NCBI GenBank assembly: GCA_963743945.1
Contig: CAVURO010000001.1
Coordinates: forward strand, 124,001-188,000
Direction: 5' to 3'
Origin: JACOTK01 sp963743945
GTDB lineage: Bacteria > Actinomycetota > Acidimicrobiia > Acidimicrobiales > CADCSY01
Length of the DNA stretch: 64,000 bases
In this document: positions 1 to 8,786 of the stretch, piece after piece
How positions within the stretch are numbered: the first letter of the stretch is position 1
Layout: each line of letters begins with the position of its first letter
Made by a program: the position numbers and the translations under genes
The notes under the pieces: model-generated
What the model was told of the DNA's origin: nothing
What the model saw: only the letters and a program-made list of their open reading frames with translations
Database searches by the model: none

Positions 1-171
1 TCGAAGAAGGCGACGTCGTTGCGCAGGAGCAGCGCAACGCTGTCACCCGGACCAACCCCGAACGCCGCAAAGCCACTCGTCGCCCGAGCGGCGCGAGCGA
101 TGATCTCCTCGCGACCCACGAATCGCTCACCCAGCCAAACGCCGGTTTCCACCGAGGGGGGCCGGAGACCG

Positions 172-200
<29 letters not shown>
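1..200 (-). CDS. Acyl-CoA synthetase / AMP-dependent ligase, N-terminus (partial)
   Basis: Only the first 66 or so codons are inside the window; the gene runs off the left edge. The translation from ATG at 200-198 contains GVWLGERFVGREEII and GVGPGDSVALLLRND, which is the usual N-terminus of fatty-acyl-CoA ligases of the AMP-forming (ANL) superfamily, before any catalytic motif. These enzymes activate a carboxylic acid with ATP and CoA. The start is chosen because AAAGGAG lies just before the ATG; a GTG at 152-150 is an alternative but lacks such a site. The start overlaps the 3' end of the MerR gene by 29 bases in another frame, so the two are probably cotranscribed. Substrate cannot be predicted from this fragment. 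Confidence 0.75.
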
Positions 201-654
<454 letters not shown>

Positions 655-732
655 CGCTGAAGTGAAATCCTACCCAGGGGATTCGGAAATCATGCGGGAA
701 ATCACGTACCTGTCACTTGGTTCACCTGGCCT

Positions 733-784
733 GCTCACGAGGCCTGCTCACGAGGCCGGCTCACGAGGCCGGCTCACGAGGCGC
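733..784. repeat. Four 13-bp tandem repeats over the 3' end of the channel gene
   Basis: Four head-to-tail copies of a 13-base unit (gctcacgaggcct and close variants) at 733-745, 746-758, 759-771 and 772-784. The last copy contains the stop codon of the potassium channel gene (776-774 on the minus strand), and the other copies repeat the same Ser-stop reading. There are no spacers, so this is not CRISPR. Similar duplications occur at other gene ends in this window. Confidence 0.9.
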
Positions 785-1769
785 TCTGCACGGCGATGTC
801 GACATCCAGCAGCTGGTCGGTGGTCCCGATCAGGATCAGGACCTGCTCATTGGTCATGACGACGTCGGGGTCGGGATTGGTCGTGAACGTGCCATCCGGA
901 TGACGCAGCGCCAGCACCAGCGCTCCGGTTCGGTCCCGCAGATGCGAGTCGCGCAGGCTGCACCCCGCCAGGGCCGAGCCCGGAGGAATCGTGACCTCGG
1001 CAAGGCGAAACTCGAGACTGCCGTCGTGCATGACGACGTCGAGGAACTCGGCCACGTTCGGCTGGAGGGCGAAGGCCGCCATGCGCGCACCGCCGATCTC
1101 CTGGGGATTGACGACCCGATTCGCCCCGGCACGGACGAGCTTGGCCTCGGCCGAGGCCAGCCGTGCCCGCGCCACGATGAAGAGACCTTGATTGAGCGAT
1201 CGACCCGACAGCGTGACGAAGAGGTTGTCGGCGTCGGTCGTGAGCGCCGCCAGCAGCGTCGAGGCCTTCTCGATGCCGGCCGCCCTCATCACCTCATCGT
1301 CGGTGGCGTCACCAACGACAAAGGGGTGGACAATGCCCTCGAGCCGTTCGGGGTCGCTGTCGACGACGACGACCGTCGCCCCGTACCCGGCGGCTCGCCG
1401 GGCAACCGTGCGGCCAACACGCCCCCAACCGCAGATGACGACATGACCCGACATCTGATCGATGCGGTGTTGCATACGACGCCTCCTCATGGACTCACTC
1501 AGGCGACCCTCGACCAGGGTTTCCAGAAGCACCCCGAAGGTGTAGAGCGCCGACCCCACGCCACCGAAGATCAGGGCGATGGTGAACACCTTCTCGCCTG
1601 CGCTGAAGGGATGCACCTCCCGAAAGCCAACCGTGGATATCGTGGTCACGGTCTGGTAGAGCGCATCGAGGACGCCGAACCCGAAGGCGAGGTACCCGCC
1701 GGTGCCGGTCACCAAGACGGCGCACAGCAGGCCAAGTCCGCGCCCGACCCGCAGCCAGGGGCTCAACAT
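774..1769 (-). CDS. RCK/TrkA-domain potassium channel
   Basis: A 331-residue two-helix channel of the MthK type. Two membrane segments (about 9-31 and 60-85) flank a pore loop TTISTVGF (filter at 46-49). They are followed by an RCK_N (TrkA-N) Rossmann domain starting VICGWGRVGR (112-120) and an RCK_C domain in the last 110 residues. It should conduct potassium under control of a ligand bound to the cytosolic ring. The filter reads TVGF and is followed by Arg rather than the usual Gly-Asp, so conductance or selectivity may differ. The gene lies 16 bases after the DUF151 gene and interrupts the DUF151-merR pair that is adjacent in mycobacteria. Confidence 0.9.
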   Translation of the reverse strand: MLSPWLRVGRGLGLLCAVLVTGTGGYLAFGFGVLDALYQTVTTISTVGFREVHPFSAGEKVFTIALIFGGVGSALYTFGVLLETLVEGRLSESMRRRRMQHRIDQMSGHVVICGWGRVGRTVARRAAGYGATVVVVDSDPERLEGIVHPFVVGDATDDEVMRAAGIEKASTLLAALTTDADNLFVTLSGRSLNQGLFIVARARLASAEAKLVRAGANRVVNPQEIGGARMAAFALQPNVAEFLDVVMHDGSLEFRLAEVTIPPGSALAGCSLRDSHLRDRTGALVLALRHPDGTFTTNPDPDVVMTNEQVLILIGTTDQLLDVDIAVQSAS

Positions 1770-1785
1770 CGCTCGACCAAACGTG

Positions 1786-2271
1786 TCAGCTCGCGAAGTC
1801 CTCGGGATTCACGTCATCGATGAATGCCCGGAACTCGTCGACGATGTGATCCTGCTCCTCCGGCTCTTCGGGTATCGGCCCGGCTGCGACATCGAGCACG
1901 GCCTCCTCGACGAACACCGGCGCCTGCACGCGCACGGCCAAGGCCATCGCATCGGATGGTCTGCTCGAAACGACGTGCACCTGGCCTGCATGCTCCAGCA
2001 CGATCTCGGCATAGAAGGTCGACTCCCGCAGCTCGGTGATCACCACCCGATGCACCGTGGCGCCGATCTCGATCAACACGTCGCGAAGCAGGTCGTGGGT
2101 CATCGGCCGAGGCGTCGGGATGCCCTCCATGGCCAAGGCGATCGACTTCGCCTCCTCGGGGCCGATGTAGATGGACAGGACACGACGAAGACCGGCATGT
2201 TCCCGGAGAAGGGCAATGGGATTGTTGGCCGGCAGCTCAAGGCGCACACCCAAGATCTCCATCTCTACCAC
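1786..2271 (-). CDS. DUF151 bifunctional nuclease-domain protein
   Basis: A 161-residue single-domain protein of the BFN/DUF151 family, comparable in length to M. tuberculosis Rv1829. Typical features are IYIGPEEAKSIALAMEG, the PRPMTHDLLRDV segment and SSRPSDAMALAVRVQAPVFV, with an acidic C-terminus ending in an FIDDVNPEDF-like tail. Related plant BBD proteins have nuclease activity; the bacterial role is not established. It lies between ftsR and the channel gene, 61 bases after ftsR, in a conserved actinobacterial order. A second ATG three codons in (2262) is a possible start. Confidence 0.9.
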   Translation of the reverse strand: MVEMEILGVRLELPANNPIALLREHAGLRRVLSIYIGPEEAKSIALAMEGIPTPRPMTHDLLRDVLIEIGATVHRVVITELRESTFYAEIVLEHAGQVHVVSSRPSDAMALAVRVQAPVFVEEAVLDVAAGPIPEEPEEQDHIVDEFRAFIDDVNPEDFAS

Positions 2272-2332
2272 CTCCGCACCCTATCGGTTCTGAGGACCTC
2301 ATCGACGAACATTCGGTGTCCTCCGCGGTCGC

Positions 2333-3217
2333 TCAACGACCGGGGTCGGAGCCCTCGATGATCGATCGAAGACCTTGCCGCAACAGGCTCGCACGGAGAC
2401 TCTCGCCGAGTCGGGCCAGGTCGCCCACCTTCTCGATGGCCTGGCGGCGTGAAGCGGGGTTGCGCTGTTTGATGAGTGGAAGGACCATCTGCTCGTAGAA
2501 GCCCGCCTCGCGCTCGGCGGCAGTCTTGTACATGCGCAGATGTCGAGCCTCGACTCCATGGTCACCGAGGTCCCGAGCGAGACGCCCGGCCACAAGGGCC
2601 TCCTCGTCGTAGATCACGTGACCGCCGACCGCCCGACCTGTCACGATTCCGTAACGCTCGAGCTCTCGAATCTGTTCGCGGGTCAGGCCGGTGGCGTTCG
2701 ACAACTCGTCGAGACTGAACGTCGCAGAGGTCAACGACCCCAGCAAGGGCCCGAGGAGGCCGGTCTGTTCGTGGGCAGGCTTGGGAGTCGGAACCTCAGG
2801 CTCAGGTTGAGAGGTAGCCACGCTGGGCTCCGGATCGCTGTCGGGATGCGGGCCGATCGGGGACCCAGGAACCACCGAGGCCGGGGCCCCGTTGGAAGGT
2901 GATGTCTCGCTCGACGCACCGGACTCGGCGAGCATCGAACCCACCTCGGTCGTCTGAAGTCGGTCCTTGATGATCTTGAGCGGCAGGAAGTGGTCGCGTT
3001 GTTGGAGCAGGACCCAGCGCAGGCGCTCGATGTCATGGCCGTAGAACTTTCGATAACCCGACGGCGTTCGCTCCGGGTCGATGAGGCCCTGGCTCTCCAG
3101 AAACCGGATCTTCGAGATGGTGATGTCCGGGTATTCGTCCTTGAGGAGTTCGAGGACCTCACCGATCGAGAGGTGCGCATCGGGCACCGGGCTCCCGTCA
3201 CCGGACACCGCCTTCAC
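2333..3217 (-). CDS. ftsR: FtsR-like MerR-family transcriptional regulator
   Basis: A 294-residue regulator. The N-terminal MerR helix-turn-helix (about 16-85) includes LSIGEVLELLKDEYPD and ISKIRFLESQGLI, close to what I remember of M. tuberculosis Rv1828 and Corynebacterium FtsR, an activator of ftsZ. A Pro/Glu-rich linker (about 105-150) leads to a second helix-turn-helix-like part (FSLDELSNATGLTREQIREL). Two DNA-binding-like modules in one chain is normal for this family. The GTG start overlaps the TGA of the FHA gene (GTGA), so translation is coupled to it. Control of cell division is inferred from the family and synteny. Confidence 0.88.
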   Translation of the reverse strand: MKAVSGDGSPVPDAHLSIGEVLELLKDEYPDITISKIRFLESQGLIDPERTPSGYRKFYGHDIERLRWVLLQQRDHFLPLKIIKDRLQTTEVGSMLAESGASSETSPSNGAPASVVPGSPIGPHPDSDPEPSVATSQPEPEVPTPKPAHEQTGLLGPLLGSLTSATFSLDELSNATGLTREQIRELERYGIVTGRAVGGHVIYDEEALVAGRLARDLGDHGVEARHLRMYKTAAEREAGFYEQMVLPLIKQRNPASRRQAIEKVGDLARLGESLRASLLRQGLRSIIEGSDPGR

Positions 3218-3723
3218 GGGACATCCGAATCAACTCGACAGACCAGAACCAGCTTGAAGCGCCCGATCTGCAACTCATCGCCGTCGTCCAATCGGGACTC
3301 CTCCACTCGTTCACGATTGACGTAGGTGCCGTTCAGTGAGCCCGCGTCCCGGACCATGAAACCGTGGTCGGCCCGGATCACCTCCGCGTGACGCCGAGAG
3401 ACCGTGATGTCGTCGAGGAACACACCGCTGTCCGGATGGCGGCCGATCGTCGTTCGCTGCTCTTCCAACACGAAGGTCGAGCCCTCGCCCGGACCGCTCC
3501 GGATCATGAGGAGCCCAACTGCATCGCCCAGCGTGGTTCGGTCGAAATGAACTCGGTCGTGATCGGGGCCATCCGGTAGGTCGGATGTCGCAGGTTCGGC
3601 TTCGACCCGCGGAAGGCTCAAGGTGCGGTGCTCGGAGCCGGTCAATGGCTCGCCACAGGAGGAGCAGAAGTTCGCCCCCCCGCTGTTGTGATGTCCACAT
3701 CGGTCGCAGATCACCTCGGCCAC
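3214..3723 (-). CDS. Zinc-ribbon plus FHA-domain protein (GarA-like)
   Basis: A 169-residue protein with a zinc ribbon at the N-terminus (C6, C9, C20, C23) and a forkhead-associated domain from about residue 71 to 160. The phosphothreonine-binding residues are visible: GRHPDS (94-99), SRRHAE (109-114) and SLNGTYVNR (129-137). The FHA part closely resembles mycobacterial GarA, which switches 2-oxoglutarate and glutamate metabolism after phosphorylation by PknB/PknG. GarA's N-terminal ETTSVFR phosphosite is not seen; a TT pair remains at about 63-64 in a different context. It lies between gcvH (17 bases away) and ftsR (overlapping), as in mycobacteria. Confidence 0.88.
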   Translation of the reverse strand: MAEVICDRCGHHNSGGANFCSSCGEPLTGSEHRTLSLPRVEAEPATSDLPDGPDHDRVHFDRTTLGDAVGLLMIRSGPGEGSTFVLEEQRTTIGRHPDSGVFLDDITVSRRHAEVIRADHGFMVRDAGSLNGTYVNRERVEESRLDDGDELQIGRFKLVLVCRVDSDVP

Positions 3724-3740
3724 CTCTGATCGTGAATCAC

Positions 3741-4121
3741 TTACTCGTCAACCAATGCCCGGTACGCGTCCGAGTCCAGCAACCCTGTCATCTCCTCGGC
3801 ATCCTGTGGCTCGATGAGGCAGATCCAACCCTCACCGTAGGGGTCCTCGTTCACGCACTGCGGCTCGTTGACCAGCTTCTCGTTCACGGCCACGACGGTC
3901 CCTGCGACGGGAGCGTAGACATCGGACACCGACTTGGTCGATTCGATCTCGCTGAAGGCCGTTCCCGTGGCGACGACGGCGCCGACGTCGGGGAGTTGGA
4001 TGAAAACGATGTCACCGAGTGCATCCTGGGCATAGTCGGTGATGCCCATACGGATCCGGGACCCGTCCCGGCGGACCCACTCATGGTCTGACGAATAGCG
4101 AAGCTCATCGGGAAAATGCAT
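3741..4121 (-). CDS. gcvH: Glycine cleavage system H protein
   Basis: A 126-residue lipoyl-carrier protein that shuttles the aminomethyl group among the P, T and L proteins. The lipoylation site is Lys63 in ESTKSVSDVYAPVAG, and the N-terminal HEWVRRDG and GITDYAQDALGDIVF segments are standard. No other gcv gene is in the window. In actinobacteria this gene often stands apart from gcvT and gcvP and next to the FHA/MerR genes, as here. It follows the guanylyltransferase gene after 36 bases. Confidence 0.95.
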   Translation of the reverse strand: MHFPDELRYSSDHEWVRRDGSRIRMGITDYAQDALGDIVFIQLPDVGAVVATGTAFSEIESTKSVSDVYAPVAGTVVAVNEKLVNEPQCVNEDPYGEGWICLIEPQDAEEMTGLLDSDAYRALVDE

Positions 4122-4157
4122 GAGGCGGACGTTACCGGATAGCGGGCCCGGTCGCGG

Positions 4158-6656
4158 TCACTCGTTGTTGGACAACACGATTTGGAGGATCCTCCTGCCT
4201 TGTCGGCGAGCGAGATCCCTGGCTTCCTCGTCGGTGCGAGCCTCCGCCCAGACATGGGTCGTCGGCGCCTCGGGGTCGGGAACGGTCAGCACCCAACCCT
4301 CCTCGCGCAGTTCCTTGACCCCATCGACCAGGATGAGCTCGTGGTCGGCCTGCTCGACGAGTGACCGCATGACGACCCCCTTGGCATGCCACGGCGTGGC
4401 CACGGTCTCGTGTGCCAGGTGCACAGGTTCGAGCTCGCCGGCCACCTGCGAGAGCTTGATCTCGTTGGCGGCGAGGAGCTCGAGCATCGAGATGAAGGCC
4501 ACGGTCGCATCGAACGCCGGCAGAACCGAGGGAAAGATGAAACCGCCGTCCACCCCGGCGCCGAAGACCATGTCCTCGCCGCTGACCACCTCCATGAGCG
4601 AGGCCGTGCTCAACTTGGCCCAGACCACCTCGAGTCCATGAGACCTCGCAAGACGTTCGGCGGCTGCCGTGGCCACCACGGGCAGGGCGATGCGGCCGCT
4701 CGTCGGCGAACGGAGACCTATCAGATGGATGAAGGCCAACATGGCCTCGGTGTCGGTGAGAATTCTTCCCTCGTCGTCGATCAACGTGAGATGCTCGCCG
4801 CCCGCGTCGATGACCACGCCGAGCTGCGACCCCGAGGATCGCACGAGGGTCCCGACATCGGCGGCGTGGGTGGCGAGGTCGAACGTGATCGCCTGAGCCG
4901 TCGACGCAAACGGGTTGACGGCCAGAACGTCTGCACCCAGCTTGGCGAGCACGTTCGGCATGACGAAAGCGGTACTGCCGTAGGAATAGTCGACCACGAC
5001 CTTGAAGTGCCGCTGGCGCACGAGGCGAACGTCCGCCGCGGTCATCACGGCAGTGGTGTAGTGCTCGATGGCACGAGGGGGGTAGCCGATGTCGCCGATG
5101 TCGCCCGGAAAGACACGACGGAAGTCCTCGCGGTAGAAGAGCCGCTCGATCTTTCGCGTCGTGGCCTCGGAGATGTCGAGACCGTCGACGTCGAAAAAGC
5201 GAAGGATCACCGACTGGGGGTCGCCGTTCATGAGGCGCACCGAGATGCCTCCCTGGGCCTGCTCGGAACGAACCTGAAAGCGCGTCGTCGGAACCGGGGC
5301 CACCTCGAGGTCGTTGACGTGAACCCCCGCGGCATTGAGACCGGCCATGACCGAACGCTTCAGCATGCGAGCCGAACGACTTGCATCGCGAGAGGTGACC
5401 ACGGTGGCGCCCTTCTTGAGGGTTGTGGCATAGGCCATCGCCACCCGAGTGGCGAGCTCGGGTGTGATGTCGACGTTGGCAAGGCCTGCCACACCGTGCT
5501 CGACGAAGAGGGATCGCGCACCCTTGCTCTCCCAGACCAACGAGGCATTGACCACGGCGCCTGCCTCAACCGTCTTGAACGGATAGACCTTCACGCCCGA
5601 GGTCACCACCGCCTGCTCGCCGATGAAGCAGTCGTCACCGAGCACGACGTCCTCGTCGCACCTCGAACGGGCACGCAGATCGCACGATCGTCCGATGACG
5701 GCGCCCCGGATCCGCACGCCCTGAGCCATGTAGACGCTGTCGTGGATGATCGAACGCTCGACGTCGGCATCCGATCCAACCATCACGTTGGATCCCAGCA
5801 CCGTGTAGGCGCCCAGGCGGGCTCCCGGCTCGATCCTGGTGTAGTCGCCAACGATGGCGGGACCGACGATCTTCACGCTCGGATCGATCTCGACGCCCTC
5901 ACCCAGCCAGATGCCCTTTTCCACCTGGAAGCCGGGGATCTCGATGTCGACCTTGCCGTCGAGCAGGTCGCGATGTGCCCGGGCGTAGGCGTCGATCGCG
6001 CCCACATCCTCCCAGTAACCGTCGCAGACGAAACCGTACAACGCCTGCTGCTGTTCCAGCAGGACCGGGAACACGTCCGTGGAGAAGTCCGACGGACCAT
6101 CAGGAGCGATGAAATCGAATATCTCGGGTTCGAGCATGAAGATGCCGTTGTTGACGGTGTCGCTGAAGACCTGACCCCAGGTGGGCTTCTCGAGGAAGCG
6201 TTCGATCGACCCGTCATCGCCGGTGATGACGATGCCGAACTCGAGGGGATTCTCGACCGCGGTCAAACCGATGGTCGCGATGGCGCCGCGTTGCCTGTGG
6301 AACTCGGCGACCCTCGAGAGGTCGATGTCGGTCAGCACGTCACCCGAGATCACCAGGAAGGGCTCATCGAGCTCGTCCATGGCGTTGCGCACCGATCCCG
6401 CGGTCCCCAGAGGGGTCTCCTCGGTGGCGTAGACCATGCGAACCCCGAACTCCGAACCGTCACCGAAATAGGTGCGGATGTGATTCGCAAGGAAGGCGAC
6501 CGTCACGACGATGTCGTCGAAGCCGTGCTTGTGCAACAAGCGCACGATGTGTTCCATCATGGGCCGGTTCGCCACCGGAATCATGGGCTTTGGTTGGTTC
6601 GAGGTGAGTGGGCGAAGGCGCGTGCCCTCGCCCCCGGCCATGATGACTGCCTTCAT
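4158..6656 (-). CDS. Mannose-1-phosphate guanylyltransferase / phosphomannomutase-like fusion
   Basis: An 832-residue protein. The N-terminal nucleotidyltransferase (about 1-235) begins MKAVIMAGGEGTRLRPLTSN and has a left-handed hexapeptide-repeat region (about 255-370). The remaining 450 residues resemble a phosphohexomutase. It probably makes GDP-mannose or another NDP-sugar for the envelope. In the mutase-like half the catalytic TASHNP serine loop is replaced by GGISVRLMNGDP and the metal loop DGDxDR by DAGGEHLTL, so this half may be regulatory or inactive. The reading frame stays open far upstream, but ATG 6656 overlaps the pgsA stop (ATGA) and starts the conserved sequence exactly. Sugar specificity is not certain. 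Confidence 0.88.
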   Translation of the reverse strand: MKAVIMAGGEGTRLRPLTSNQPKPMIPVANRPMMEHIVRLLHKHGFDDIVVTVAFLANHIRTYFGDGSEFGVRMVYATEETPLGTAGSVRNAMDELDEPFLVISGDVLTDIDLSRVAEFHRQRGAIATIGLTAVENPLEFGIVITGDDGSIERFLEKPTWGQVFSDTVNNGIFMLEPEIFDFIAPDGPSDFSTDVFPVLLEQQQALYGFVCDGYWEDVGAIDAYARAHRDLLDGKVDIEIPGFQVEKGIWLGEGVEIDPSVKIVGPAIVGDYTRIEPGARLGAYTVLGSNVMVGSDADVERSIIHDSVYMAQGVRIRGAVIGRSCDLRARSRCDEDVVLGDDCFIGEQAVVTSGVKVYPFKTVEAGAVVNASLVWESKGARSLFVEHGVAGLANVDITPELATRVAMAYATTLKKGATVVTSRDASRSARMLKRSVMAGLNAAGVHVNDLEVAPVPTTRFQVRSEQAQGGISVRLMNGDPQSVILRFFDVDGLDISEATTRKIERLFYREDFRRVFPGDIGDIGYPPRAIEHYTTAVMTAADVRLVRQRHFKVVVDYSYGSTAFVMPNVLAKLGADVLAVNPFASTAQAITFDLATHAADVGTLVRSSGSQLGVVIDAGGEHLTLIDDEGRILTDTEAMLAFIHLIGLRSPTSGRIALPVVATAAAERLARSHGLEVVWAKLSTASLMEVVSGEDMVFGAGVDGGFIFPSVLPAFDATVAFISMLELLAANEIKLSQVAGELEPVHLAHETVATPWHAKGVVMRSLVEQADHELILVDGVKELREEGWVLTVPDPEAPTTHVWAEARTDEEARDLARRQGRRILQIVLSNNE

Positions 6657-7288
6657 GATCCCTGCTTCTGCTCGAGGCCCCGCTCGGCGAGAGCCTGCCT
6701 GGCAATCGGCACATAGCCGCCGGCGGAGACGTAACTGATGATCAAACCGGGAACCACGAACCCCCACGCGGCGAGCCCTGCCTCGTCCTCCCACCAGAAA
6801 CCTGCGTGCGAAGCAAGAAAGAGGGGAAAGGCGAACATCAGGAGGAAGGTTCCGGTCTTTCCCCACCAGGTGACGTCGATGCGGCGCACGCCCATGGCCC
6901 CGAGGACGACCGAGACCAGTGCAACCAGAGACTCGCGGATGATCGACAGCGCACCGACCACCACCGGCAGCGAGCCGTCGACGAGCAGCGCAACGATGCC
7001 GACGATCAACATGAGCCGGTCGGCCGTGGGGTCGAGCACCTTGCCGAGCGCGGAGACCTGTCCGAAGCGCCGAGCGATCCAGCCGTCGACCCAGTCGGTC
7101 GCCCCGAGGCCGGCGAGCAGGTAGGCCGCAGCGGCTCGTCGGTCCTGAACGACGAGCAACCACCAGAAAAGGGGGATGCATGCCAGACGAAGCAGGGAGA
7201 TCACGTTGGGAATCGTCAGAACCCGTCCCTCGCCCCCACCGGGGGAAGACGCCTCATCAGCGGCCGGAGCGGTGGGGTTGGAACTCAT
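6653..7288 (-). CDS. CDP-alcohol phosphatidyltransferase
   Basis: A 211-residue membrane enzyme of the CDP-alcohol phosphotransferase family. The full signature D-x2-D-G-x2-A-R-x8-G-x3-D-x3-D is present: D65, D68, G69, A72, R73, G82, D86, D90. Four to six hydrophobic segments follow the family plan. It transfers a phosphatidyl group from CDP-diacylglycerol to an alcohol; glycerol-3-phosphate (PgsA) or inositol phosphate are the likely acceptors. From memory, pgsA2 also lies a few genes from gcvH in M. tuberculosis. The gene is divergent from the AlgI-like gene, with 50 bases between starts, and is the first gene of the leftward operon. Confidence 0.88.
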   Translation of the reverse strand: MSSNPTAPAADEASSPGGGEGRVLTIPNVISLLRLACIPLFWWLLVVQDRRAAAAYLLAGLGATDWVDGWIARRFGQVSALGKVLDPTADRLMLIVGIVALLVDGSLPVVVGALSIIRESLVALVSVVLGAMGVRRIDVTWWGKTGTFLLMFAFPLFLASHAGFWWEDEAGLAAWGFVVPGLIISYVSAGGYVPIARQALAERGLEQKQGS

Positions 7289-7338
7289 GAGCGGAGTCTA
7301 CGCAATGGGGCTGCCGACCATGACTACCCTGACGGGCG

Positions 7339-8766
7339 ATGTCGTTCGCCACGCCCCTGTTCCTGTGGTACTTCCTGCCAACGGTGCTGGTCGCCTATTG
7401 GGTGTTGCCCACCCGCTTCCGAAACCTCACCCTTGCCGCAACCAGCCTGGTGTTCTATGCCCTGGGCGGCAAGGCCCACGTCTGGCTGCTGATCGCCATG
7501 ATCATCGCCAACTTCATCGCCGGACTCGCGATCGGCAGGACGAGGCGCCGTGGTGCCCGCGTCGCGAACCTGGCTCTCGGCGTGGCGGTCGGGGCCAACC
7601 TCGCCGTGTTGGGCCTCTGGAAGTATGCGGGATTTGCCGCCGGGCAGGTCGATGGCATCGCGCAGCGATTCGGATGGCACGTGCCGGGGATCTCCCTGGC
7701 CCTTCCGCTGGGCATCTCGTTCTTCACCTTTCACTGCATCAGCTACGTGGTCGACGTCCACCGAGGCACACGCCCTGCTCTCTCGAACCCGATCGACTTC
7801 ACCGCCTACATCGCTCAGTTTCCCCAGTTGGTTGCCGGACCGATCATTCGCTATCACGAGATCGCCGAGCAGCTCGGCGAGACCGGCCGGGATCGTCTCG
7901 GCGATTTCGCCGCAGGCATGCCCCGCTTCGTCCTGGGACTCTCGAAGAAGGTCCTCATCGCCGATTCCGTCGCGCCCATCGCCGATGCGGCATTCGGACT
8001 TCCCACCTCAGGGTTGGGGTGGCAGGCAGCCTGGCTCGGCATCGTTGCCTACACCGTCCAGATCTACTTCGACTTCTCGGGTTACTCCGACATGGCCATC
8101 GGACTCGGACGCATGTTCGGGTTTCATTTTCCCGAGAACTTCAACCGTCCGTACTCCGCGGAGTCGATGACCGACTTCTGGCGGCGATGGCACATCTCCC
8201 TTTCGAGTTGGTTTCGGGACTACCTCTACGTCCCCCTCGGCGGAAACCGAGCCGGCACGATGCGGACCTATCGGAATCTCGGCATCGTCTTCCTCCTGAC
8301 CGGGTTCTGGCATGGGGCGAACTGGACCTTCCTCATCTGGGGCGTGTACCACGGCGCGCTGCTGATCCTGGAACGGCGAACCGGGCTCGCTGTCGTGAAG
8401 CACAGACGGCTGGTTGCGCTTCGCCGAGCCATGACGATGTTGATCGTCATGGTTGGCTGGGTCCCCTTTCGCAGCGAAGACCTGAACACGGCGTTGCAGT
8501 ACCTCCAGGCCATGTTCATCCCTCGTGTTCAGGCCCTGGCACCCGAGCTCGAGGCGGTGCTGACCCATGGGAACCAGTTCTGGCTGGTGGTGGGATCGCT
8601 TTCGGTTCTTCTACCGGGCACCTTCACCCTGGGGCGCATGATGGAGCAGGGTCGAGGGCGGGCTCCCATGATCATCCGGTTTGCGCTCGTTGTCCTGATC
8701 GCCCCCTACGCCGCAGCGCTCGTCGCCTCGGGTACCTTCAGCCCCTTCCTCTACTTCCAGTTCTGA
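7339..8766 (+). CDS. MBOAT-family O-acyltransferase (AlgI-like)
   Basis: A 475-residue polytopic protein of the membrane-bound O-acyltransferase family, similar in length and pattern to AlgI. Recognisable parts are FATPLFLWYFLPTVL at the N-terminus, the FHCISYVVDVHRG segment, FPQLVAGPI, DFSGYSDMAIGLGRM, and the catalytic GFWHGANWTF with His at about residue 325. It would move acetyl groups across the membrane for O-acetylation of an extracellular polysaccharide. The next gene (20 bases away) encodes the periplasmic AlgJ/AlgX-like partner, a standard pair. The polymer being modified is not identifiable here. Confidence 0.92.
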   Translation: MSFATPLFLWYFLPTVLVAYWVLPTRFRNLTLAATSLVFYALGGKAHVWLLIAMIIANFIAGLAIGRTRRRGARVANLALGVAVGANLAVLGLWKYAGFAAGQVDGIAQRFGWHVPGISLALPLGISFFTFHCISYVVDVHRGTRPALSNPIDFTAYIAQFPQLVAGPIIRYHEIAEQLGETGRDRLGDFAAGMPRFVLGLSKKVLIADSVAPIADAAFGLPTSGLGWQAAWLGIVAYTVQIYFDFSGYSDMAIGLGRMFGFHFPENFNRPYSAESMTDFWRRWHISLSSWFRDYLYVPLGGNRAGTMRTYRNLGIVFLLTGFWHGANWTFLIWGVYHGALLILERRTGLAVVKHRRLVALRRAMTMLIVMVGWVPFRSEDLNTALQYLQAMFIPRVQALAPELEAVLTHGNQFWLVVGSLSVLLPGTFTLGRMMEQGRGRAPMIIRFALVVLIAPYAAALVASGTFSPFLYFQF

Positions 8767-8786
8767 GTACCTCAAGTTCGGAGCCC

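Noticed and set aside
733..784. Possible CRISPR array
   Set aside because: The 13-base repeats are contiguous with no spacers, and no cas gene is in the window.
4122..4157. Glycine riboswitch before gcvH
   Set aside because: Only 36 bases separate gcvH from the gene upstream, too short for the aptamer.
4386..6716. A 776-codon open frame on the plus strand opposite the guanylyltransferase gene
   Set aside because: It mirrors the strong minus-strand gene; composition is Asp/His/Arg-rich with no recognisable domain, as expected from antisense of high-GC coding DNA.
6657..7181. Upstream extension of the guanylyltransferase
   Set aside because: The open frame continues over pgsA, but conserved sequence begins exactly at ATG 6656 in an ATGA overlap.
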